Assembly (NCBI GenBank): GCA_900095095.1
Contig: FMBT01000345.1
Location: forward strand, 124,001 to 188,000
Source: Fragilariopsis cylindrus CCMP1102
Lineage: Eukaryota > Bacillariophyta > Bacillariophyceae > Bacillariales > Bacillariaceae
Direction: 5' to 3'
DNA: 64,000 nucleotides
Under the pieces are notes generated by a model. It was given only the letters and a program-made list of their open reading frames with translations, was not told where the DNA came from and ran no database searches. Below are positions 1-10,322 of this stretch, piece after piece. Numbering within the stretch: the first letter of the stretch is position 1; each line of letters starts with the position of its first letter. A program made the translations under genes and the position numbers.

Positions 1-825
1 ATTGATGAATGGGACACGTCACAAGTAACATCAATGGAGTCTATGTTTAAAGAAGCTTTTTCTTTCAACCAGCCAATTGACAAATTGAACACCTCTCAAG
101 TAACAAATATGAATTCTATGTTTGGAAAAGCATATAGTTTCGACAAGCCTATTGATGAATGGGACACGTCACAAGTAACATCAATGGAAGGAATGTTCTA
201 CAAAGCTTTTGATTTCAACCAGGCAATTGACAAATTGAACACCTCTCAAGTAACAAATATGAATTCTATGTTTGAAAAAGCATATAGTTTCGACAAGCCT
301 ATTGATGAATTGGACACGTCACAAGTAACATCAATGGAGTCTATGTTTAAAGATGCTCTTGATTTCAACCAGGCAATTGACAAATTGAACACCTCTCAAG
401 TAACAAATATGAATTCTATGTTTGAAGATGCAAGATCTTTCAACAGGCCTATTGGTGAATTGGACACGTCACAAGTAACATCAATGGAGTCTATGTTTAA
501 AGAAGCTTTTTCTTTCAACCAGCCAATTGACAAATTGAACACCTCTCAAGTAACAAATATGAATTCTATGTTTAAAAAAGCATTAGATTTCAATAGGCCT
601 ATTGATGAATGGGACACGTCACAAGTAACATCAATGGAAGGAATGTTCTACAAAGCTTTTGATTTCAACCAGGCAATTGACAAATTGAACACCTCTCAAG
701 TAACAAATATGAATTCTATGTTTGAAGATGCAAGATCTTTCAACAGGCCTATTGGTGAATTGGACACGTCACAAGTAACATCAATGGAGTCTATGTTTAA
801 AGAAGCTTTTTCTTTCAACCAATGT
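1..825 (+). repeat. 150-bp tandem repeat encoding DUF285 double units
   Basis: The same phrase (ATTGATGAATGGGACACGTC or a near variant) recurs at 1, 151, 301, 451, 601 and 751, an exact 150-bp period. Each unit encodes 50 residues, or two DUF285 repeats. Units differ by a few substitutions and the frame is kept throughout, so this is an expandable in-frame array. Confidence 0.9.
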
Positions 826-2268
826 CTATCCTCATGGGCTCGAAAGACTTCTGATACTGTGACTACCAATATGTTGTCTGGCACTGATTGTCCTAATGGT
901 ATAGATAGTCCAGATGCAACCATTGGACCATGGTGTCAAAACTTTTCACAGGGGTGCTTTGCTCCTGGTTTCGAGCCTAGTTTCGAGCCTAGTTCTGCTC
1001 CTAGTGTTAGTTCAGGACCTAGTTCTATGCCCAGTTCTATGCCCAGTTCTGCTCCAAGTCAGGATCCAAGTAGCAGACCAAGTACTAGTGCTGGTCCAAG
1101 TTCTGGTCCAAGCTCTAAGCCTAGTCAATCACCAAGTGATGTACCTAGTTCTGCTCCTAGTCAGGATCCAAGTAGCAATCCAAGTACTGTTCCAAGTAAC
1201 AAACCAAGTACTGTCCCAAGTTCTGTACCCAGTGGTGGTCCTAGTGCTGGTCCAAGCTTTAAGCCTAGTCAATCACCAAGTGATGTACCTAGTTCTGCTC
1301 CTAGTCAGGATCCAAGTAGCAATCCAAGTACTGTTCCAAGTAACAAACCAAGTACTGTCCCAAGTTCTGTACCCAGTGGTGGTCCTAGTGCTGGTCCAAG
1401 CTTTAAGCCTAGTCAATCACCAAGTGATGTACCTAGTTCTGCTCCTAGTCAGGATCCAAGTAGCAATCCAAGTACTGTTCCAAGTAACAAACCAAGTACT
1501 GTCCCAAGTTCTGTACCCAGTGGTGGTCCTAGTGCTGGTCCAAGCTTTAAGCCTAGTCAATCACCAAGTGATGTACCTAGTGCTGGTCCAAGTAATGTAC
1601 CTAGTTTTACTCCTAGTGTTGATCCTAGTGCTAGTCCGAGTTCAAGTCCTAGCCAGAAGCCAAGTCTTTCACCTAGTGTTGTACCTAGTGCTGATCCTAG
1701 TGCTGATCCAAGTAATGTACCTAGTTCTACTCCTAGTGCTAGTCCAAGTAACAGACCAAGTACTGTCCCAAGTCTGGTACCAACTTCATCACCTAGTGCT
1801 GTACCTAGTGTTGATCCAAGTGATGTACCTAGTTTTACTCCTAGTGTTGATCCGAGTAGCAAACCAAGTACTTTCCCAAGTTTGGTACCAAGTTTATCAC
1901 CTAGTGTTGTACCCACCATTGGCTGTTCAAATGATCTTGACTTCAAATTTGAAGGAGATTCGTCAAGAACGTGTGATTCATACGTTGCTTTCAAACCTAT
2001 CAAGAGATGTAAAAAGAAGCAACCTGGCACTGGAGAGAAAGTAAAATACTTTTGTCCTGGTACATGCAAGAAGAATTGCAGGACTTCACGTGGTAAGTGT
2101 GAAAATTTGGATACATTCAGATTTCAAGGTGATTCATCAAGAACATGTGATTCATACGTTGCTTTAAAACCCATTAAGAGATGTAGAAAGATACAACCTA
2201 AATCTGGTGGTAAGAAGGTTAGAAAATTTTGTCCTGGTACATGTAAGAAGAAATGCAAGAAGCCATGA
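1..2268 (+). CDS. DUF285 (BspA-like) / Pro-Ser-repeat surface protein, 5' partial
   Basis: Probably a cell-surface or extracellular protein. The frame is open at the left edge of the window, so the start and any signal peptide lie outside; the first Met seen, at 34, is internal. About the first 265 residues are DUF285 repeats (SMFxxAxxFNQPID, LNTSQVTNM), which occur in BspA-like leucine-rich surface proteins. A Cys-containing linker follows (about residues 265-310), then a long Pro-Ser stalk (PSxxPS units, to about residue 630), and two Cys modules (EGDSSRTCDSYVA, FCPGTCKKNC) of a type often seen at the C-terminus of diatom secreted proteins. The frame stops at a TGA (2266-2268) that truncates a third module. 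Function is unknown; adhesion or a wall role is inferred from the architecture only. Lack of stops in other frames of the repeats is a composition effect. Confidence 0.8.
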   Translation: MDEWDTSQVTSMESMFKEAFSFNQPIDKLNTSQVTNMNSMFGKAYSFDKPIDEWDTSQVTSMEGMFYKAFDFNQAIDKLNTSQVTNMNSMFEKAYSFDKPIDELDTSQVTSMESMFKDALDFNQAIDKLNTSQVTNMNSMFEDARSFNRPIGELDTSQVTSMESMFKEAFSFNQPIDKLNTSQVTNMNSMFKKALDFNRPIDEWDTSQVTSMEGMFYKAFDFNQAIDKLNTSQVTNMNSMFEDARSFNRPIGELDTSQVTSMESMFKEAFSFNQCLSSWARKTSDTVTTNMLSGTDCPNGIDSPDATIGPWCQNFSQGCFAPGFEPSFEPSSAPSVSSGPSSMPSSMPSSAPSQDPSSRPSTSAGPSSGPSSKPSQSPSDVPSSAPSQDPSSNPSTVPSNKPSTVPSSVPSGGPSAGPSFKPSQSPSDVPSSAPSQDPSSNPSTVPSNKPSTVPSSVPSGGPSAGPSFKPSQSPSDVPSSAPSQDPSSNPSTVPSNKPSTVPSSVPSGGPSAGPSFKPSQSPSDVPSAGPSNVPSFTPSVDPSASPSSSPSQKPSLSPSVVPSADPSADPSNVPSSTPSASPSNRPSTVPSLVPTSSPSAVPSVDPSDVPSFTPSVDPSSKPSTFPSLVPSLSPSVVPTIGCSNDLDFKFEGDSSRTCDSYVAFKPIKRCKKKQPGTGEKVKYFCPGTCKKNCRTSRGKCENLDTFRFQGDSSRTCDSYVALKPIKRCRKIQPKSGGKKVRKFCPGTCKKKCKKP
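1117..1590 (+). repeat. 144-bp in-frame tandem repeat in the Pro-Ser stalk
   Basis: AAGCCTAGTCAATCACCAAG starts at 1117, 1261, 1405 and 1549, an exact 144-bp (48-residue) period. The three full units are almost identical at DNA level, pointing to recent expansion or homogenisation. Outside this block the Pro-Ser codons continue without the long period. Confidence 0.9.
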
Positions 2269-2445
2269 GGTGAGTGTGAAAATTTAGTTACATTCCGATT
2301 TCAAGGCGATATTTCAAGAACATGTGATTCATACATTGCTGTAAAACCTGCTAAAACATGTAGAAAGAAAGGTACAAAGGATAAAGTCACTGGTAAATTA
2401 AAGAATGTAGAATTCTTTTGTCCTGCTACATGCAAGACTTTGTAA
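2269..2445 (+). pseudogene. Cut-off third Cys module of the preceding gene
   Basis: Reading past the TGA at 2266-2268 in the same frame gives GECENLVTFRFQGD, RTCDSYIAVKP, then FFCPATCKTL and a TAA at 2443-2445. This is a clear third copy of the Cys module. At the equivalent junction between modules one and two the sequence reads Arg-Gly-Lys-Cys; here it reads stop-Gly-Glu-Cys. The simplest reading is a CGA-to-TGA nonsense change that removed one module. Recoding of the TGA is possible but I see nothing that supports it. Confidence 0.75.
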
Positions 2446-3528
2446 GATCTATAACATCAAAATCAGCACACATCCACGCACACACACACAAATTAAACAT
2501 AAATATTCAATCCGTTAATATACTACTGTATCACTCAAATTTAATATATATTGAAATACAGTAAAACTAATCGTAGATTATTGTTGCTGACCAAAATATA
2601 GTTTTCAAGTTTGTCCAACTTCCTACAAGACTACGTGGGTAAGGCATGGTGGGTAATGCGATTCATTCAATTCACATAGGCATAATGTAAAAACTACAAT
2701 CAAAGCTGTATCTATTTACTATCAACAGGTATAAACCTAGAGGCCGATTTGACACTAGATTTGATCAATGAGAAAGCAGAAGAGTTATGACAGCAAGTAT
2801 AGCAAGATGCATATCTACTCGAGCAGGCAAATGTAGTAGAACACGCATGAGAAAATGAAAGCAAATGCATTGCGACATGAGAAAAAGTGAACATCAAGGT
2901 AGAGCGAATAAGAAATGGGCTACTATAGAAATGGTGGAAAGAGAGAAGGAGGAGTCAACTAGCTACAAGTGTGCCATGCTCTAAAGTAGTATTCTAGAGA
3001 ATAGGCGTTTATATACAATACTATAATAATTATGAGATTAGTCTACATTATAGATGCATATTGATTGATATCATAGAGTAGTATCTTTCATTAGTGAATT
3101 AGAGCAATTAGCGATCATTTACTAGTGTTTCAATCCCGTAATATGTACGCACAGCAAAGTACCGAAATTGTTGCCAACAATGGAATAATACAATGATGAG
3201 AATGCGTATGACTTCAAGGATCCGAAAAAGTCCAGGTTATGGAGAGATACAAACTGTCCCAAAAAAAATTTAAATTGTTTTGGACAAGCCAAGATAGACA
3301 AGAATGATAATGAGAACAACAAATCATTTGGAGTAGGCTACATTGGATCATCATTTGCAACAGAGATTCGAGTGAAAATTTAACAGTAGTCGAAGAAGAA
3401 CGATCAATCACAGACCACATCTTTAATCACACAATAGAAGGAATGGACTATACAACAAGATACTGAAGGCGGCTTTATAGCCGTTCAGAATGGATCACCA
3501 AATCAAAGCATTAAGACAACGAAGAAAC
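2446..3528. other. Intergenic stretch with a degenerate coding-like segment
   Basis: This is mostly AT-rich sequence with a CA run near 2480. From about 2742 to 2922 one plus-strand frame looks like a helical protein (ADLTLDLINEKAEEL, YLLEQANVVEHA, EKVNIKVERIRN) broken by several TGA and TAG codons. I take it as an old gene or element remnant of unknown identity. No intact gene is seen. Confidence 0.4.
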
Positions 3529-4140
3529 TGGATCCAAGTTCCATTCCAAGCTTTGTGCCAAGTGATGTTCCTAGCTCTGTTCCTAGTCATGATCCAACTG
3601 CAGCTCCTTAAAGAGTCAAAAGAGTCACAAGAAAAAGAAAAGCAGGAAAAAAATTAAAAATTTGAAGAAGAAAGCTAAAAAGAGTAGGAAATAAATCTTA
3701 GAGACTAGTTGGCACACATCAAAATCAGCACATACATCCACACACACAAACACATCCACACACACACACACACACATCCACATCCACATCCACACCCACA
3801 CTAAGTATATAAACACATCGAAGCTTTCATTGCCTAGTGCTGTTCCAAGTGGTGTGCCTAGCTCTACTCCTAGTCATGTTCCTAGTCTTGATCCTAGTGA
3901 AGCACCAAGTTACGTTGGAAGCACAATCCCAGGTATTTTGCCTAGTTTGAAACCAAGCTGCGGGCCCAGTGCTGACCCACCTTTGACTGTTCAAATGATG
4001 CTGCCTTCCAATTTGAAGGCAACCCCTTAAGGACAGGTGATTCATACGTTGCAATAAAACCATTTAAGAGATGTAATAAGAAGCAGCCAGGTACCAGAAA
4101 TAAAGTTAAATTCTTTTTTCATCAACATGCAGGAAGAAAT
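3529..4140 (+). pseudogene. Decayed copy of the Pro-Ser / Cys-module gene
   Basis: Segment 3529-3612 encodes DPSSIPSFVPSDVPSSVPS and then a stop. A (CA)n-rich stretch at 3720-3805 resembles the 3' flank of the first gene (shared CATCAAAATCAGCACA). At 3830-4030 Pro-Ser codons resume (VPSSTPSHVPSLDPSEAPS), then run into a Cys-module relic broken by frameshifts and stops: TGATTCATACGTTGC at 4037 matches the functional copy at 1975. It is a partial duplicate of the neighbouring gene. Confidence 0.7.
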
Positions 4141-4185
4141 TAAAGTCTTGAAAAGATCCATACCTGTCCATGTCTATGTCCACCC

Positions 4186-4330
4186 ACAGCCGAATCCACA
4201 TCCACATCCACATCCACATCCAGATCCAAATCCACATCCACATCCACATCCACATCCACATCCACATCCTCATATTCATATTCATCGTCATCGTCATCGT
4301 CATCTTCATCTTCACCAACACCAACACCAT
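4186..4330. repeat. (CCACAT)n microsatellite with CATCGT and CAACAC tail
   Basis: A hexanucleotide array at about 4195-4266 is followed by short imperfect repeats to about 4330. It yields long His-Pro or Met-Trp dipeptide frames on both strands, but these follow from the repeat, not from coding constraint. Confidence 0.85.
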
Positions 4331-4389
4331 CATATCCATCCTCATACATACATACATACATATATGCATTCACTAATACATATTCATCA

Positions 4390-5122
4390 GGTACAGTAAT
4401 ACACTACAGTACCCTTTGATTTTATATCATATATTATATATGGAACAAAACAGAAACGTGTGACGCCAACCAAAAGAAAACACTAATAAACATAAAAAAG
4501 CAAAATATCCTACTTTTTCATAAATTTTATAAAGGTGTTGAATTATTTTCACCACTCTCTTGCTATTTTGAGTCACTAGTTGATTATCTTTGCTATGATA
4601 TAATAAAGTCCTGAAGATACAATTTGTATTTCTTTTTTTATTGTTTAGTGAGAGCTCTCAAAAAGATCTTCGCCGACCCTCTTCCTAGCACACATCTTTT
4701 CTCGTGTTATAAAGATGACATATTTGTGCCATAAAAAATAGTAAGACGGTGCCCTGTTTATTTCCTTCATTTTAACCAGAATTGTTACTAAAAGTGATTA
4801 AAAATATTTGTTACTCAAAGTCTTTTGTTAGTTTTTACAAGCACCATTTCTAGCTAGCAGAATAATATCATTACAAAGATAAATATCGTTACAAACTACA
4901 AAGAAAGGGGGTAATCATTATTGTTCATTCATTTTTTGTCACAAAGTAAAAAGTACACGAATACAATAAACAGCAAATAAAGCTGCTCGATTCACAAAAC
5001 CAATTGTATTTTGTAGATTGAAAAAAATCAGTAGAAGGGAATCTCTATCGTCAAGTTCATGTTTCTTTTCAGAGAACTGGCTCAACAAATATTGCTACAG
5101 TCAATTCTATTATTACCAATGG
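4390..5122. other. AT-rich intergenic stretch
   Basis: I see no supported gene, RNA or repeat of note. There are scattered poly-T and TACAGTA-type motifs only. Confidence 0.4.
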
Positions 5123-5125
5123 TAG

Positions 5126-5416
5126 ATTGTATATGGTCGTAAGAAATGCCGTGGTCGGGGAGTGGAACACGTTTGTATTATTAAAACGAAAATGGTAGGT
5201 AATACTATATTGTGGATGCGCTTACCATCCAAGGCAAGAGACATCTACTTACATTTCCGAGGTGCTATTGATACAATTGGTGTAGTTATAAAGAAAGCAG
5301 GTATTGTTGACTTCCGTTCATGGCGATTCTACCATAGACCAGTCAACCAAGGAACAGAAATAGCGCCTGCTTCTGCTTTTTCCTTCTATGACGAAATCAT
5401 CAGCGGGATCACTTAA
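5126..5416 (+). pseudogene. Unidentified short open frame, possible gene remnant
   Basis: The frame is open from just after a TAG at 5123-5125 to a TAA at 5414-5416. It reads KKCRGRGVEHVCIIKTKMVG, then WMRLPSKARDIYLHFRGAI and VDFRSWRFYHRPVNQGTEI. Residue composition is protein-like, unlike the low-complexity frames nearby. There is no convincing ATG start at its beginning, no visible splice context and no family I recognise. It could be an internal exon or the residue of an element; a functional gene is not supported. Confidence 0.3.
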
Positions 5417-5910
5417 AGAAGATCGGAAGATCACTAACAAACAACATTGTATGAATTTCTATCAGTATCAACAGCGACTAGCAGAACAGATGATTAACTA
5501 TGATCCAAAATACCCAATGTATGCTGGGGATGAATGAAAGATTGAGAGCACACACGTACGTGTACTATGCTTGCCTCTCGTACTAAATTAAATTAAACTA
5601 CGTATACAAAATTAGATTAGATTAAATTAAATTGAATGTTATCGAGAAGCAAGTAAGTGATACAGTAGAGTAAAAGAATTATTTCCTACTTTTCTATAAT
5701 AATCATCAACTATATATCTACTCGCTCTGTTTCTCCGCTCTCTTTCACACACGCACACACACACACGTATAGGAATTATATATAGGCTAACAATCATTTC
5801 CTGACAAACGTGGTTAATTTTATTCTATTCAAAGATCATTAAAGAATACTATTATAGGAATTCAACATTTTTGTGTTCATGTTAATCTCCAGTACAGTAA
5901 ATTATTGTTA
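5417..5910. other. Intergenic stretch downstream of the UIM gene
   Basis: AT-rich sequence with an (AC)n run at about 5746-5765 and short TTAAATTAAA repeats near 5590-5630. It should contain the 3' UTR of the minus-strand gene that ends at 5911. Confidence 0.4.
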
Positions 5911-8900
5911 CTATGCTTCCTTCCACAAGAATGCTTGAAATACACGTGGATCAAAATCTGTTAATTTTTCATCCCATTGATACGTATCAATATAATTAGC
6001 ATTTTCAGATGTAAATACACTAAATGCATACCATTGCAATGTTGCTTTTAATGCTTCAGCATCAAAACAACGTATCCGTGCCGCATTTGGTTGTTGTTGT
6101 ATGCCTAATGATTCAAATTCAGCTGATATTGGGGATGATGATGTCGGTGATGACGGCGATGAGTCACAGTAATAGTTGGTGTTGCCGATGCCACTGTTAT
6201 TACTATTACTACTCTTACCACTATTATCTCGAGTACTACCATTACCACCGATGCTATTGTCCACCCATTCATTTACGCCATCCCATTGATTGTGCATCCA
6301 TTCTGCTGCATTATCTAGTTGAGATCTTGCACCATTGCTAGTATTACTATTGCCGTTAATTCGCTGTAGAGTTTCACGATGCGGTAGACTATCAATAATG
6401 TCAAACCATACCGTATCATCGTTACCACCGTTGTTAGATGATGATGACGATGATGATGATGGTCGACGGATCTGTAATATAGCAATAACATGTTGATGAA
6501 AGAAGAAAGTTGCCGCTACTTTCTTCGATCGGATTGTTGACAATTCTTTTATTAGTACACTAAGATGTTGTTCTTCAAGTATACTGCCACCACATACCTA
6601 AAGACCGAGTAAGGGAAAAGAAACAATAAGGCGACGTGAGGCAAAATGGAAACGAAGTGGCAGTTTAGGAAGGGGATAATGATATAAATACACTCTCGGG
6701 GGTACAGTACGTCTCTCAACCTACCGTTAAGAATTGTTCCCTGCACATTAAATTATATGGTGTTTCTATAAGTGATTCATGTGCATCATGTGGAATTAAA
6801 AAAGCATGTTTTGTCAATCCAAGATTTGTACGTATATGTGGCAATATATTTGGTGTTATTTCATCAATAACTTTTAATATTATTTCGTCGGATAATATTG
6901 TATCATCATCCTCGTCGTCGTCCTTATTTTCATTTTTATCTTCATTTCTGTCATTATTATTATGAAAATGATGTATACATATTAATGGTGCAATAACAGT
7001 ACATCCATTTGTGGAATTTGGTATCCGACCTTGATATGTTGGCACGTGTGATACAGTAACACGCCCTGATGATCGTAATGAATCAAAATCTTCATGACAA
7101 AACAACTTCACTGTATCAAAGGAAACGAACATCGATGATGATCGACGTTTTAATGTAGCACCTGGTGGTCCTAGTAGTATTTCTTCTCCCCCTAATGTTG
7201 TTGAAGATGAATTAAAATTAAAAGTAGGTGGTGCTGTCACTTGTGGTAGTCCTAGCGGTACGGGTGTACCCTTCACTACAACACCATATCTATCATTAAT
7301 ATCATAATCCGATGATGGTTGTAATGATAATGGTCCCACTGTGGCAGCAAAATCAACATCATCACGTTTTTCTTCTTCTTCTTCTTCGTTTTCTTCTTCT
7401 TCATTAATACGATCAGGTGAAGGATTATAATCATGACGACGAATGTAATGCTGCTGCTGATGCTGCTGTTGTTGTTGACCTTGTTCCCATGACATAATAC
7501 CATTTTGTGTTTTGACTTCTAGTCCAGATAGATATAATGCACGTTGTAAGTCATAATCAGCAGCAGCAGCATTAGTAGCAGCATGATTATTATTATTGTT
7601 GTTGTTATTACCACTCCCATTATTGCTATCATCACAGTAATCACTCCCACCACCACCACCCACATAGGACTCGTCGTCACCGCTAACAGTATCACCACTA
7701 CCACTCCAATAATCTTCCTCCTCGTGTTGCGTTGACATTGACATGGCTTTTGCTGCTTCTAATTCACTTAAATATAATGCCTGTTCTAATTGTGTATCGT
7801 CGTTGTTTGCTTTTGCTTTTTTCTTTTTAGTTGAAGAAGAAGAGGAACCATTTTTTGATGATGATGATGATATACCAGCAATTGCGGTAGCAACATTTTT
7901 CATATTTTTTGTGAAAGTTTTCTTACTGAATTTATTCAAAACTTTATTACTACCACTTTTTTTCTTTTTAACGGAAGATGAGGATGACGATGAAGCAGAT
8001 GCTTTCTTGTTGTTGTTGATTTTTGTTGTTGTTGTTGCTGCTGCTGTTGTTGCTACTGCTGCCATAACTACCGGTATAGCTGTCGAAATAGATGTTGTTG
8101 ATGTATCTTTCATTTCTTTCGTTGTAGTTGTTTGTATCTTTTCTTGATAATAGTCAGCTTTTGTTGACAATGTTGTTTTTTCTGTTGTTTTCGATGATGA
8201 TGGTGGATCAGGTAATTTTCTTCCTATCGCTTCCGAAGTAGTTTTTGTTTGTGGTGGATTTGGTGGTAGTACAGTAGATCCACTACTACTACTACTCTTC
8301 CGTAACAGTGATGGTGCTTTAATTGTCCTTATTTTTTTCTTACTATTCGTATTCATTGTTGTTGTTTCCTTTTTCAACGTCGAATGATTCCATGATGAGG
8401 ACGAGGATAATGATAATGATGATGATGCAGCTTGCGTTGGCGGTGGTAATGGCGGTTTAAGTATTGACCTACTATTAGAAGGATCGTTCCTTACTGCTGA
8501 TACAACGACACCAATATTATCTTCTTTATCATTATTATCATCACTATCTTCTTCTTCTTCATCATCTTCATCATCAATCAATGATGAACGATTTGGTATA
8601 CCATGCATTGTTGTTGCTGTTGTTGCTGTTGTTGCTGTTGTTGCTATTGTTGATGATGTTGTTGTTGTTGTAAGATACGAGGGTGGAGGACGATATTGAT
8701 ATTGATATGTAGAAGAACTTGTTTTTTTTATCATAGTAATTTGTGAACCATAATCATGATCAGGATCAATATCAGGACGACAACTACTACTGCTACCAGT
8801 ACCACCACCACCTATACTACCACCACTACTACTACGATGATGTTGAGCATTATCTGGTGATACATTATGTCGTTGTTGGCCGATGACAGCATCATCATCA

Positions 8901-10322
8901 TCATCATCATATTTACATGCATTATAGTACGTTGATGTTGATATTGATATTGATGGTGATGGTGATGGTGGTGGTGGTGGTGATGGTGGTGGTGGTAAGT
9001 TTGATGATGGATCTAATTTACTTTGTGAACAACTTGATAATACTGTGGATGGACAAAAAAAATTAGAACAAGACAATAAAGTTGCACTCCCCATTGTTGC
9101 AGCAGCTGCATGACAATCGACCAGTCTTCGCCCGGCTCCACCTCCTCCTACTACTATAGGATCGAACTTCCAGATTCCATCTGTATATTCTTGCTATCCG
9201 ATTTTTCTTTGGTGGTACTGTTCCAATATTAGTATTATTATTATTATTTTTATCATTGTTTTGCTTTGCTTTTGCTGTTACCACGATGATTATATTTTGA
9301 CGAATCATTATTTTTATCGTATGGTTGTGCACTGGAACTGGAACTTGAACTGGAATTTGAATAAGAATAAGAATACCAATTCTTTTCCACTTGTAAACGT
9401 TGTAATTCATATGTTGTTGTCATACTATCATTATTTTGATTTAATTTATCCGGTTGTAGTATTTCTTTTGCAAGTTCTTTCAATATATCTAATTTTTGAC
9501 GCCATACTAATAATAATAATGCATTGGTATTGGTAGTATTCTTATTACTATTCTTATTCTTGTCTATGCTGCCGGTTGCATCATCATCATCATCATCATC
9601 ATCATCAACAACAACACCAGTAACAATTTCATCTTTAAATTGTTGTTGTTTTTGTTTTGTTCATGATCATGATCATGATGTACGATAGTAGCTTCATCTG
9701 ATGCTACATGTGATGGTAGTAAACTATTCCTACTACTACTGTTGTCCCCTTTTACACCACCTTGCATAATCAAAATCTGTTCTAATAATACTAGGACTTC
9801 GACTGCTGATTTGGAATTTTGGAATCGTAATTTCACCAATTTTTTATTTTCATTGGAATAATAGTAATATCCATGTTTGGGTATTTCCAACAATGCCGTT
9901 TCGACAAATTGTAAACCTAAATAAAATGTACCAGATAATAATGAATTATTATTCTTTGAATTATTAGTATTATTCTTTGAAGAATTATTGCTAAGTAATG
10001 TATTATAATGAAATAGAAATGCCTCATATATTTGATTATTAATATCATAATGTTTATTTATTGGTGTGGTTTGATAGTGTGATCCTAATGAGGATGGTAG
10101 TGTTCGATGCAATGATACTTTCGAGGAACTAAATGTATATTGTAACTGTTGATTGGAAGGATGATGCTCTGCTACTAGTAACGATGAAGGTAGTAATCGT
10201 GCGTTACCATCACTATTCCTACTACTCATTCCTTTCGTCGTCGTGTCACCTCTTCGACTTCTTCGAGAAGGTACAACAATAGGAGTACTTTGTGATCGTT
10301 GTTTCATCATTATTGTTGCCAT
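5911..10322 (-). CDS. Ubiquitin-interacting-motif protein, possible papain-like deubiquitinase; frame broken near 9.66 kb
   Basis: Probably a ubiquitin-binding regulator. The N-terminal part (10322 to about 9660) holds a helical segment (YLGLQFVETALLEIPKHGYY) resembling a MIT-like bundle. The frame must shift near 9655-9665, after which QFKDEIVTGVVVD and VWRQKLDILKELAKEILQPD continue it. An intron at about 9281-9181 leads into DGIWKFDPIVVGGGGAGRRL. Two UIM-like motifs follow: QLEQALYLSELEAA and DLQRALYLSGLEV. The C-terminal domain has NGCTVIAPL and, after a 127-bp intron (6724-6598, GTAGGT to TTTAG) that restores FLTVCGGSILEEQH, ATFFFHQHVIAIL, WFDIIDSLP and a conserved end (DTYQWDEKLTDFDPRVFQAF). 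Cys, His and Asp in these blocks could form a papain-like triad; that is inference. The start is the ATG at 10322; the frame extends upstream only to a TTG. Confidence 0.6.

Noticed and set aside
914-2069. Long open frames in other frames and on the opposite strand of the Pro-Ser repeats (Val-Leu-Gln and Leu-Gly repeats)
   Set aside because: They follow from the stop-free repeat; the Pro-Ser frame continues from a DUF285 domain into a Cys module and is the real one.
2266-2290. GAGGTGAGT after the stop, and GGTAAGTGT at 2090, as splice donors
   Set aside because: Both lie within the conserved Gly-Lys/Glu-Cys start of a Cys module; reading through as coding explains them better.
4106-4399. His-Pro, Met-Trp, Asp-Val and Ile-His dipeptide frames
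   Set aside because: All are readings of a (CCACAT)n microsatellite in different frames.
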